This document shows positions 26,675 through 34,866 of a DNA stretch of 64,000 nucleotides, piece by piece; within the stretch, counting starts at the first letter, position 1; every line of letters begins with the position of its first letter. The translations under genes and the position numbers were made by a program. The notes under the pieces are model-generated. The model saw only the letters and a program-made list of their open reading frames with translations. It was not told the origin of the DNA and did no database searches. Source of the DNA: Salvelinus alpinus (lineage: Eukaryota > Chordata > Actinopteri > Salmoniformes > Salmonidae); assembly GCF_045679555.1 (NCBI RefSeq), contig NC_092115.1:32243596-32307595 (forward strand). The letters run 5' to 3'.

Positions 26675-26896
26675 GCCAAGAGTGTGCAAAGCTGTCATCA
26701 AGGCAAAGGGTGCCTACTTTGAAGAATATAAAATATATGTTGATTTGTTTAACAGTTTTTTGGTTACTACATGATTCCATATGTGTTATTTAATAGTTTT
26801 GATGTCTTCACTATTATTCTACCATTTAGAAAATAGTAAAAATAAAGAGAACCCCTTTAATGAGTAGGTGTGTCCAAACTTTGGACTAGTACTGTA
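26675..26896 (+). repeat. Tc1 element end fragment
   Basis: GCCAAGAGTGTGCAAAGCTG through CCATATGTGTTATTTAATAG to TAGGTGTGTCCAAACTTTGG matches the end of the Tc1 family at 4071-5587 in inverse orientation. It is a 5'-truncated remnant without transposase. Confidence 0.75.
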
Positions 26897-27038
26897 TATA
26901 TTATTTTTTTAAAGCTAAACAGGTGCGGCTCAAAACAGGTTTGGCTCGGCCCCACCTGTCCTGAATGACGCGTCGCCACTTAGTGTAATAATACCACAGA
27001 AATGACTCAAGGACACAGTGTGCCTGTTGGCACAGACT

Positions 27039-28084
27039 CAGTGTTGGGGAAGCTACACTGAAAATATAGTTTACCAAGCTATCAATTACTTCACTATGGA
27101 AGAAGTTAAGATACACTAAAGCTAACCTTATGAAAAATATAGTTTATTAGCTAAAGTTAGTACATCCAAACTATTTTGTGATAAATTATCATATCTAAAT
27201 CTGAAATGTCATAGTCTACAAATTGCAAGAGGGAATTTCCAGGTAAAAAGCTCTACTTACATGTGACCTTTACATAGAAATGAAATGTCAAATTACAGCA
27301 GGGTCTATTTTTGAAAAATTAAGGCATATATACATTTTTAAAATAAGCAAAGCCTTTGATTTCTGGTCAAATTGATTAAAAATGGGTCTTAGAAAACATC
27401 TAGCAGAAAAAGTATTAAAGAAATACATTAAAACACAATAATGTTGAACTAAAGACCCCTACCAACTAATATCAACATATACTGTATTTTAAATATTTTG
27501 TAGTGTCATTCTGTTACCAAAACCCGACATATCTTTTAGATATTTTTAAATGTCTTTCCCTCATGAGGAGGGACATTAATGAAAGTTCACAGAAGTAACA
27601 AGTAAAGATAGACATACCAATTAGTTAGTGTTTTTAATGATAACGATTAGTTTTTTAAGTGATGAAAATGTGTCATTCCACTACCAAATTGTTTAACTTA
27701 GCAATCAATGGTTTTTGTTTGGCATACTTTAAAATCAGTATGTTATCGTGGAATTGCCCACTCAGATCACTCTGGAGTCAGATGTTAACAGAATGGGTAA
27801 TTTAGCCTATTAAACACAATAACTTTGTTTCAAGTGAGAATCAGGCAGGTCTGATGCTGAAAAAGAAAGGAAACGATTGCCTACTTCACCCATATTTTCT
27901 TTTCTTTTTACAAAAAAAGTATTGTGTAGTTCCAGTAGTTAGCTACACCGCTACATGGCAAAAAAGTGATTAACTACTGGAAACACTACCAAGATTACAA
28001 TTTTGTTCAACTACAACCAAGCTACTGCAAAATGTAGTTAAATTACTAGTTGAACTACATGTAGTTCACTACTCTCCAACACTA
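27039..28084. mobile_element. probable hAT-type non-autonomous element
   Basis: CAGTGTTGGGGAAGCTACAC at the left and the inverse GTAGTTCACTACTCTCCAAC ACTA at the right form imperfect terminal inverted repeats. Flanking octamers CACAGACT and ATGAGACT agree at 5 of 8 positions, compatible with a decayed target duplication. The interior is non-coding AT-rich DNA. Confidence 0.6.
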
Positions 28085-28524
28085 ATGAGACTTTACCCAA
28101 TGTCCAGTATGCCCAGTCAGGTGTGGAAAATTTGAATAACATTTCAGTAAATGTGGACTCCAGAATTATAGTGGGCAGACTGGATCCGGGCCGGGAGAGA
28201 GGGAGAAAGAGAGAGCCCCAGGCAAGCTGCCCTGGCTTTGTTTACAACAAGAAGCCATTGTTTGATGTGGCCGCGCAGCCCTCTCCAAAGCTCCCACAGG
28301 ATGTGCTCTGGGTAACATGCCAGATTGAGGCCACTGCTGTATGATTTCCACCCAAGCCAGTTCAACTGCATGCATGGGACTAACAGTCCAGGCCTCTTGG
28401 GGCCCTCCCGAGACTTCTCTCCCTGTCTATCGCCATCAACCCAACTTATAGAACAATAGCAGAGTTGTTGCAAGGTCAAGAGGTGTTTTTTTCTGTCTAC
28501 TCAACCGGCCCAAAATATTTCTTA
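28085..28524. other. no recognised feature
   Basis: Unique-looking, GC-richer stretch with a GAGAGA purine run (28193-28217). Open frames on both strands (28123-28344, 28144-28479) overlap and show no known domain. Confidence 0.35.
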
Positions 28525-28695
28525 TTTAACTAAGCAAGTCAGTTATGAACAAACTCTTATTTACAATGACTGCCTAGGAACAGTGGGTTAACTGCCTTGT
28601 TCAGGGGCAGAACGACAGATTTTTACCTTGTCAGCTCGGGGATTCAATCTAGCAACCTTTCGGTTACTGGCCCAACGCTCTAACCACTAGGCTAA
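28525..28695 (-). repeat. tRNA-derived SINE, inverse orientation
   Basis: Read on the minus strand it starts GCCTAGTGGTTAGAGCGTTG (A-box region), has the B-box region GGTTGCTAGATTGAATCCCC, and ends TAACTGACTTGCTTAGTTAA. This is the HpaI-like class of salmonid SINE, the same broad class as 45480-45615. Confidence 0.85.
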
Positions 28696-29221
28696 TATGT
28701 GGATAATGTTTGTAATTTGTTGATATGCAATTGTGTTGGAGCTTCCTTATTATGTCTATCCGCTCTGAAAGTATCAGTGCAAATTGGAAAATGGAAAATG
28801 AAGACAAAAACATCAGTGCCTGACCTGAACATGTTCCACAGACAACACTGATTAGTATTATTTTAAAACAACAAAGTTAATGTAACTGCCTGAAGTGTTG
28901 TCTATTAATACAAAGATTTACACCAACTCCTTCATAAATCGGTTTGTTTGTACTCTTTGCTCAAGTGTTCCTTACTGCCATGCTGCTTTTCAAAGGAAGA
29001 ACAGAAGTTATGAATTCATAAGTGGTGTAGTATTCACATTGAGACGAGTCAAGTGTAATTCGTTTTTTTAAAATTGCGGGCGAAGGTTTAAAAAAAAGCC
29101 ATGCCAGGCATGGTAATTTATTTTCTTCCTTCTCTTTCCCTGCATTCTACTGGAAACATAAGTGGCCTTGATTTTTCATGCAATAGAACCTTTCTCTCTC
29201 AGCCTGAGCCTAGCCTATGTA
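28696..29221. other. no recognised feature
   Basis: AT-rich unique-looking sequence before the Tc1 element. The plus frames at 29101-29449 start here and run into transposon DNA; they are not genes. Confidence 0.35.
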
Positions 29222-29640
29222 TGCAGCATTCGGAACGTGTTCAGACCCCGCACCTTTTACTACATTTCGTTACATTACAGCCTTATTCTAAAATGGATAA
29301 AATTATATTTGTTCCTCATCAATCTACACACAATACCCCAGAATGACAAAGCAAAAACGTTTTTTTTTACACTTTTGCTAATTTATAAAAAAGCAAAACA
29401 GAAATACCTTATTTACATAAGTATTCAGACCCTTTGCTATGAGACTTGAAATTGAGCTCTGGTGCATCCTGTTTCCATTGATCATCCTTGAGATGTTTCT
29501 ATAACTTGACTGGAGTCCACCTGTGGTAAATTCAATTGATTGGACATGATTTGGAAAGGCACACAGCTGTCTATATAAGGTCCCACAGTTGACAGTGCAT
29601 GTCAGAGCAAAAACCAAGCCAAGAGGTGAAAGGAATTGTC

Positions 29641-30132
29641 TGTAACGGCGTTCCTCTCTCTCTTCATACGAAGAGGAGGAGTAGTGATCGAACCAAGGCG
29701 CAGCAGGTTGTGAATACATAATGATTTATTAAATAAACAAAACAGACAAAGACGAAAACGAACTATACTTGATATAACTAACAAAATAACAAAACGATGT
29801 AGACAGACCTGAACAAACGAACTTACAAATACACGAAGCACGCTGACACAGGAACAGACTACATAAACGCACGAACAAACCGAAACATTCCCGTATGGTG
29901 TAACATCGACACAGACACAGGAGACAACCACCCACAACGAACACTGTGAAACAACCTACCTAAATATGACTCTCAATTAGAGGAACGCCAAACACCTGCC
30001 TCTAATTGAGAGCCATACCAGGCAACCCTTAAACCAACATAGAAACAGACAACATAGAATGCCCACCCAAACTCACGTCCTGACCAACTAACACATACAA
30101 CAAACTAACAGAAATAGGTCAGGAACGTGACA
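29641..30132 (-). repeat. family A 3' LTR
   Basis: 492 bases, plus-strand ends TGTAACGGCG and GGAACGTGACA. On reading it is identical to 32480-32971. It contains the hairpin 29965-30017 and, near its plus-strand left end, an in-frame copy of the start of the ORF (a 113-codon minus frame at 29378-29719 begins with the same residues and then runs into Tc1 DNA). Confidence 0.92.
29965..30017 (-). promoter_or_regulatory. LTR hairpin (family A, 3' LTR)
   Basis: Arms TATGACTCTCAATTAGAGG and CCTCTAATTGAGAGCCATA are inverse complements with one mismatch, loop about 15 bases. Same structure as the hairpins at 10612, 59125 and 61665, with compensating base changes. Confidence 0.7.
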
Positions 30133-30149
30133 TAACCCCCCCCTTAAGG
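30133..30149 (-). promoter_or_regulatory. polypurine tract overlapping the ORF stop codon (family A)
   Basis: Minus strand CCTTAAGGGGGGGGTTA lies directly before the 3' LTR, the position of the plus-strand primer of LTR elements. The TAA inside it (30144-30146) is the stop codon of the long ORF, so coding sequence fills the interior up to the tract. Confidence 0.75.
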
Positions 30150-32558
30150 TGCGAACTCCGGGCGCACCAGCAGAAAGTCTAGGGGAGGGTCCGGGTGGGC
30201 ATCTGACCACGGTGGTGGCTCAGGCTCTGGACGAGGTCCCCACCCCACCATAGTCAATCCCAGCTTACGTTTACCCCTTATCATGACCACCCTCTTATTT
30301 CCCCCACCTAATTTAAGGGGCAACACCAAGATAAAGGACAGCTCCGGGACAAGGTAGCTCAGGACCGAGAAATAGCTCAGGACAGAGGGATAGCTCAGGA
30401 TAGAGAGGTAGCTCAGGATAAAGAGGTAGCTTAGGATAGAGGGGCAACTCCGGACTGAAGGGCAGCTCCGGACAGAGAGACAGCTCTGGACTGAGGGGCA
30501 GTTCTGGATTATTAGCCGCTTCTGGCTGAGGGGCAGCTCATGGCTGACTGACGGCTCTGGACGCTCATGGCAGGCTGACGGCTCTGGACGCCCATGGCAG
30601 GCTGACGGCTCTGGACGCTCATGGCAGGCTGACGGCTCTGGACGCTCATGGCAGGCTGACGGCTCTGGACGCTCATAGCTCGCTGACGGCTCTGGACGGT
30701 CATGGCTCGCTGACGGCTCTGGCAGATCCTGTCTGGCTGGCGGCTCTGGCAGATCCCGTCTGGTTGGCGGCTCTGGCAGATCCTGTCTGGTTGGCGGCTC
30801 TGGCAGATCCTGTCTGGTTGGCGGCTCTGGCAGATCCTGTCTGGTTGGCGGCTCTGGCAGATCCTGTCTGGTTGGCGGCTCTGGCAGATCCTGTCTGGTT
30901 GGCGGCTCTGGCAGATCCTGTCTGACGAATGGCTCTAGCGGCTCCTGACTGACTATCGGCTCTAATGGCTCGGGACAGACGGATGGCTCAGACGGCGCTG
31001 GGGAGACGGATGGCTCAGACGGCGCTGGGGAGACGGATGGCTCAGACGGCGCTGGGGAGACGGATGGCTCAGACGGCGCTGGGGAGACGGATGGCTCAGA
31101 TGGCGCTGGGGAGACGGATGGCTCAGATGGCGCTGCGGAGACGGATGGCTCAGACTGATCCTGTCTAGCGGAAGGCTTTGGCTGCTCCTGTCTGGCGGAA
31201 GGCTCTAGCGGCTCCTGTCTGGCGGAAGGCTCTAGCGGCTCCAGTCTGGCGGAAGGCTCTGTAGGCTCATGGCAGACGGGCGGCTTTGCAGGCTCATGGC
31301 AGACGGGCGGCTTTGAAGGCTCAATACAGACGGGCAGTTCATGCGGCGCTTGGCAGACGGACAGTTCAGGCGCCGTTGGGCAGACGGCAGACTCTGGCCG
31401 GCTGAGACGCACTGTAGGCCTGGTACGTGGTGCCGGAACTGGAGGCACCGGACTGGAGACACGCACTTCAAGCCTAGTGCGGGGAGCAGGGACAGGGCAC
31501 ACTGACCTCTCAAAGCGCACTATAGGCCTGGTGCGTGGTACCGGCACTGGTGGTACCGGGCTAAGGGCACGCACCTCAGGGCGAGTGCGGGGAGAAGGAA
31601 CAGTGTGTACAGGACTCTGGAGACGCACAGGTGGCTTAGTGCGTGGTGCCGGAACTGGAGGCACTGAACTGGATACACGCACCATAGGAAAAGTGCGTGG
31701 AGGAGGAACAGGGCTCTGGAAACGCACTGGAAGCCTGGTGCGTGGTGTAGGCACTGGTGGTACTGGGCTGGGGCGGGGAGGTAGCGCCGGAAATACCGGA
31801 CCGTGCAGGCGTACTGGCTCTCTTGAGCATTGAGCCTGCCCAACCTTACCTGGTTGAATGCTCCCGGTCGCCCGACCAGTGCGGGGAGGTGGAATAACCC
31901 GCACCGGGCTATGTAGGCGAACCGGGGAAACCATGCGTAAGGCAGGTGCCATGTATGCCGGCCCGAGGAGACGCACTGGAGACCAGACGCGTTGAGCCGG
32001 CCTCATGACACCTGGCTCAATGCCCAATCTAGCCCTACCAGTGCGGGGAGGTGGAATAACCCGCACCGGGCTATGCACACGTACAGGAGACACCGTGCGC
32101 TCTACTGCGTAACACGGTGTCTGCCCGTACTCCCGCTCTCCACGGTTAGCCTGGGAAGTGGGCGCAGGTCTCCTACCTGCCCTTGGCCCACTACCTCTTA
32201 GCCCCCCCCCAAGAAATTTGTGGGTGTTACTCACGGGCTTTTCGGGCTTCCGTGCTAGACGCGTCCCCTCATAACTCCGGTTCTTCACTCCGGTAGCCTC
32301 TGCTCTCCTCAGTGCCTCCAGCTGTTCCCATGGGAGGCGATCCCTTCCAGCCAGGATCTCCTCCCATGTGTAGCAACCTTTACCGTCCAAAACATCCTCC
32401 CATGTCCATTCCTCCTTCTTACGTTGTCCCTTACTCCCGTTACACCGCTGCTTGGTTCTGGTTATTTGGTGGGTGGTTCTGTAACGGCGTTCCTCTCTCT
32501 CTTCATACGAAGAGGAGGAGTAGTGATCGAACCAAGGCGCAGCAGGTTGTGAATACAT
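30144..32558 (-). CDS. family A long ORF, Pro/Ser/Glu-rich repeat protein of unknown function
   Basis: 804 codons, uninterrupted. The ATG (32558) lies inside the 5' LTR, 79 bases before its end, so residues 1-26 (acidic, Tyr-rich, SSSSYEEREERRYR) are LTR-encoded. Around residues 45-90 come three related units, WTWEDVLDG, YTWEEILAG and PWEQLEALRR; the first also occurs in family B as WTWEEILDG. Residues about 115-120 read FLGGG, encoded by a run of nine G. A Pro/Arg-rich half follows with recurring SPVR and PPRTGRA units. Then come nine-residue tandem repeats: SVSPAPSEP, PEPPTRQDL and CHERPEPSA types. The end reads DAHPDPPLDFLLVRPEFAP, almost the same as in family B. No zinc knuckle, protease, RT or integrase motif is seen. 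By position it would be a gag-like product, but this is inference. Confidence 0.75.
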   Translation of the reverse strand: MYSQPAAPWFDHYSSSSYEEREERRYRTTHQITRTKQRCNGSKGQRKKEEWTWEDVLDGKGCYTWEEILAGRDRLPWEQLEALRRAEATGVKNRSYEGTRLARKPEKPVSNTHKFLGGGLRGSGPRAGRRPAPTSQANRGEREYGQTPCYAVERTVSPVRVHSPVRVIPPPRTGRARLGIEPGVMRPAQRVWSPVRLLGPAYMAPALRMVSPVRLHSPVRVIPPPRTGRATGSIQPGKVGQAQCSREPVRLHGPVFPALPPRPSPVPPVPTPRTRLPVRFQSPVPPPRTFPMVRVSSSVPPVPAPRTKPPVRLQSPVHTVPSPRTRPEVRALSPVPPVPVPRTRPIVRFERSVCPVPAPRTRLEVRVSSPVPPVPAPRTRPTVRLSRPESAVCPTAPELSVCQAPHELPVCIEPSKPPVCHEPAKPPVCHEPTEPSARLEPLEPSARQEPLEPSARQEQPKPSARQDQSEPSVSAAPSEPSVSPAPSEPSVSPAPSEPSVSPAPSEPSVSPAPSEPSVSPAPSEPSVCPEPLEPIVSQEPLEPFVRQDLPEPPTRQDLPEPPTRQDLPEPPTRQDLPEPPTRQDLPEPPTRQDLPEPPTRRDLPEPPARQDLPEPSASHDRPEPSASYERPEPSACHERPEPSACHERPEPSACHGRPEPSACHERPEPSVSHELPLSQKRLIIQNCPSVQSCLSVRSCPSVRSCPSILSYLFILSYLSILSYPSVLSYFSVLSYLVPELSFILVLPLKLGGGNKRVVMIRGKRKLGLTMVGWGPRPEPEPPPWSDAHPDPPLDFLLVRPEFAP
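30532..30713 (-). repeat. 27-bp minisatellite, CHERPEPSA type
   Basis: About six tandem copies of a 27-bp unit (plus strand CATGGCAGGCTGACGGCTCT + GGACGCT) within the family A ORF. Unit length is a multiple of three and the frame stays open throughout. Confidence 0.85.
30714..30936 (-). repeat. 27-bp minisatellite, PEPPTRQDL type
   Basis: About eight copies of a 27-bp unit (GGCTCTGGCAGATCCTGTCT + GGTTGGC on the plus strand), several identical to each other, indicating recent local expansion. Frame preserved. Confidence 0.85.
30977..31158 (-). repeat. 27-bp minisatellite, SVSPAPSEP type
   Basis: Six or seven copies of a 27-bp unit (GACGGATGGCTCAGACGGCG + CTGGGGA). Unit sequence differs from the two neighbouring minisatellites, so the ORF holds three independently expanded arrays of the same unit length. 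Confidence 0.85.
32469..32478 (-). promoter_or_regulatory. candidate self-primer binding site (family A)
   Basis: Minus strand AACCACCCAC starts one base after the 5' LTR end (TTACA, then G). It is the exact complement of GTGGGTGGTT in the same LTR (complement of 32765-32774), located where the RNA should start. A site starting TGG for a tRNA 3' CCA is absent. Confidence 0.65.
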
Positions 32559-32971
32559 AATGATTTATTAAATAAACAAAACAGACAAAGACGAAAACGA
32601 ACTATACTTGATATAACTAACAAAATAACAAAACGATGTAGACAGACCTGAACAAACGAACTTACAAATACACGAAGCACGCTGACACAGGAACAGACTA
32701 CATAAACGCACGAACAAACCGAAACATTCCCGTATGGTGTAACATCGACACAGACACAGGAGACAACCACCCACAACGAACACTGTGAAACAACCTACCT
32801 AAATATGACTCTCAATTAGAGGAACGCCAAACACCTGCCTCTAATTGAGAGCCATACCAGGCAACCCTTAAACCAACATAGAAACAGACAACATAGAATG
32901 CCCACCCAAACTCACGTCCTGACCAACTAACACATACAACAAACTAACAGAAATAGGTCAGGAACGTGACA
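32480..32971 (-). repeat. family A 5' LTR with promoter elements and ORF start
   Basis: On the minus strand the order is: TGTCACGTTCC start, hairpin (32856 to 32804), TATA-like TATTTA (32805 to 32800), predicted transcript start near 32775 (TTGTGGGTGG), AATAAA just before the ORF ATG at 32558, and the end CGCCGTTACA. The TATA box to predicted start distance is about 30 bases. Identical on reading to the 3' LTR. Confidence 0.85.
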
Positions 32972-33045
32972 TTGTCCTTAGAGTTCCAAGTCAGGATTGT
33001 GTCGAGGCGCAGATCTGGTGAAGGATATCAAACATTTCTGCAGCA

Positions 33046-33237
33046 TTGAAGGTCCCCAAGAACACAGTGGCCTCCATTATTCCTAAATGGAAGAAGTTTG
33101 GAACCACCAAGATTCTTCCTAGAGCTGTGCGCCCGGCCAAACTGAGCAATCGTGGAGGAAGGGCCTTGGTCAGGGAGGTGACCAAGAGGTCTCTTCACAG
33201 TCCGCAAGTCCAGGACAGACTGTGGGAGGCGCACAGT
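33046..33237 (+). pseudogene. Tc1 transposase N-terminal (helix-turn-helix) fragment
   Basis: Translation includes VPKNTVASIIPKWKKFGTTK and RPAKLSNRGGRALVREVTK, the paired-like DNA-binding region of Tc1 transposases. Upstream codons (29600-29640 and 32977-33045) were separated by the LTR element, and the downstream part is cut by a LINE tail at about 33238. Confidence 0.8.
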
Positions 33238-33611
33238 ACTACATAGAGCCATGACTACATGGAACTCTATTCCACATCAAGTAACTGATGCAAGCAGTGA
33301 AAATTGATTTAAAAACAGATAAAAATACACCTTATGGAACAGCAGGGACTGTGAAGCAACACAAACATAAGCAAAAACACATGCATACACACACACACAC
33401 ACACACGATAACATACACACATACACACACATGTACGCATGGATTTTGTACTGTAGATATGTGGTAGTGGTGGAGTAGGGGCCTGAGAGCACACAGTGTG
33501 TTGTGAAATCTGTGAATGTATTGTAATGTTTTTAAATTGTATAAACTGCCTTAATTTTGCTGGACCCCAGGAAGAGTAGCTGCTGCCATAATAAATACAA
33601 ATACAAATACC
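33238..33611 (+). repeat. LINE 3' tail inserted in Tc1 transposase
   Basis: Begins near ACTACATAGAGCCATGACTAC, has CACCTTATGGAACAGCAGGG, a CA-rich run, GCTGGACCCCAGGAAGAGTAG and ends ATAATAAATACAAATACAAATAC. This is the salmonid LINE tail ending in AATAC repeats. It splits the transposase between the DNA-binding and catalytic domains. Confidence 0.75.
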
Positions 33612-33803
33612 AAGAACTCGATTGTCACTCTGACAGAGCACAGTTCCTCTGTGGGAATGGGAGAAACTTCCAGAAGGACCACCTCTAAAGCACTCACCAA
33701 TCAGGCTTTTATGGTAGAGTGGCCAGATGAAAGCCACTCCTCTGTAAAAGGCATATGACAGCCTGCTTGGAGTTTGCTAAAAGGCACCTAAAGGACTCAG
33801 ACC

Positions 33804-34322
33804 ATGAGAAACAAGATTCTCTGGTCTGATGAAACCAAGATTGAACTTTTTGGCCTGAATGCCAAGCGTCAGGTCTGGAGGAAACCTGGCACCATCCCTA
33901 CAGTGAACCATGGTGGTGTCAGCATCATGCTGTGGGGATGTTTTTCAGCGGCAGAGACTGGCAGACTAGTCAGGATCGAGGGAAAGATGAACGGAGCAAA
34001 GTACAGAGAGACCCTTGATAAAAACCTGCTCCAGAGCGATCAGGACCTCAGACTGGGGCGAAGGTTCACCTTTCAACAGAACAACGACCCAAAGCACACA
34101 GCCAAGACAATGAAGGAGTGGCTTCGGGACAAGTCTCTGAATGTCCTTGAGTGGCCCAGCCAGAGCCCGGAATTGAACTCGATCAAACATCTCTGGATAG
34201 ACCTGAAAATAGTTGTGCAACGACGCTCACCATCCAACCTGACAGAGCTTGAGAGGATCTGCAGAGAAGAATGGGAGAAACTCAATGGGAGAAAAACAAA
34301 TACTGATGTGCCAAGCTTGTAG
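33804..34322 (+). pseudogene. Tc1 transposase catalytic-domain fragment, catalytic residues lost
   Basis: 172 open codons covering the DDE domain. ILWSDETKIELFG keeps the first catalytic Asp. GGVSIMLWGCFSA is the conserved core strand. FQQNNDPKHTAK has Asn where Tc1 transposases have the second catalytic Asp (34 residues before the Glu). SPELNSIKHLW has Lys in place of the catalytic Glu. Two of three catalytic residues are therefore missing, and the N-terminal domain is separated by insertions. The element could at most be moved by a related enzyme. Confidence 0.85.
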
Positions 34323-34799
34323 GGTCATACCCATGAAGACTCGAGGCTGTATTCGCTGCCAAAGGTGCTTCAACAAAGTACTGAGTAAAGGGTCTGAATA
34401 CTTATGCAAATGTGATATTCTTTTGCAAAAATGTCTAAAAACATGTTTAAATTCTGTTAAAAACAATTTAATCCATTTCAGAATAAGGCTGTAATGTAGC
34501 AAAATGAGGAAAAAGTCAAGGGGTCTGAATACTTTCCGAATGCACTGTATATCTGCCTGCCTGGGTTTCCACAGAGCCAAATCATTAACAGAATTAGGCT
34601 ACACGCTCTTACTCTCCTACCTCATTGGCCGAGCCACTTGGAGACAAGACCAGACCAGTGCCATGTTTATGATATGATTGTTCAATTTTAACAGTATGAG
34701 CCATATGTATAGGCAACCGGCTAGGCACTCAAAGAATGTGCATGTAAAAATAAAAAATAAAAACGTATTCTGGTTATTCTTAATCTTTTCTCACTCCAG

Positions 34800-34866
34800 G
34801 CCCTTGGAAGAGGTGAATGGCCATATGCCTGCCAGCCCGACGTCTTGTCGCTAAATCCAGCTTCGA
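34800..34866 (+). CDS. candidate internal coding exon of an unrecognised host gene
   Basis: A pyrimidine-rich acceptor (TTAATCTTTTCTCACTCCAG) ends at 34799 and a consensus donor GTAAGT starts at 34867. The 67-base segment is open in the phase set by the candidate exon at 7436-7519, reading ALGRGEWPYACQPDVLSLN, and would leave phase 1. It is outside recognised repeats, between the Tc1 element and unique DNA. Protein not recognised. A second open frame (PLEEVNGHMPASPTSCR then stop) is an alternative, so the frame is uncertain. Confidence 0.3.

Larger units (their letters stand above)
29641..32971 (-). mobile_element. family A: single-ORF, apparently self-primed LTR retrotransposon
   Basis: Two 492-base LTRs (29641-30132 and 32480-32971) read identically. 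A 5-bp target duplication TTGTC lies at 29636-29640 and 32972-32976, inside Tc1 transposase sequence. The element is oriented on the minus strand, shown by a polypurine tract (CCTTAAGGGGGGGG) next to the left LTR. The whole 2.35 kb interior is one reading frame without protease, RT or integrase motifs, so it is non-autonomous. No TGG-type primer site follows the 5' LTR. Instead AACCACCCAC (minus strand, complement of 32469-32478) follows at one base distance and pairs with GTGGGTGGTT in the LTR (complement of 32765-32774). Identical LTRs indicate a recent insertion. Confidence 0.9.
29222..34547 (+). mobile_element. Tc1/mariner element (fourth family) carrying two insertions
   Basis: Terminal repeats around GCAGCATTCGGAACGTGTTCAG at the left and CTGAATACTTTCCGAATGCACTG at the right are inverse. 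TA lies at 29220-29221 and 34548-34549. Without the LTR element (29641-32971) and the LINE tail (about 33238-33611) the element is about 1.6 kb, the normal size for the group. The transposase is on the plus strand and broken. A deletion derivative of the same family lies at 36415-37499. Confidence 0.9.

Noticed and set aside
29602..29944. Cys/Val-rich minus-strand frames (also at 32462-32783)
   Set aside because: Both copies lie in the identical family A LTRs upstream of the real ORF start; no sign of coding selection.
30532..31158. CRISPR-like direct repeats
   Set aside because: Units are contiguous 27-bp tandem repeats without spacers, in a eukaryotic retroelement ORF.
30965..31168. Plus-strand repeat ORF (MAQTALGRR units), and similar repeat frames at 31477-31833 and 59887-60210
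   Set aside because: Opposite-strand shadows of the minisatellites in the family A and B ORFs; the minus frames are longer and bounded by element signals.
33391..33430. CA-rich run as an independent microsatellite
   Set aside because: It is an internal part of the LINE tail at 33238-33611, present in that LINE family generally by memory.
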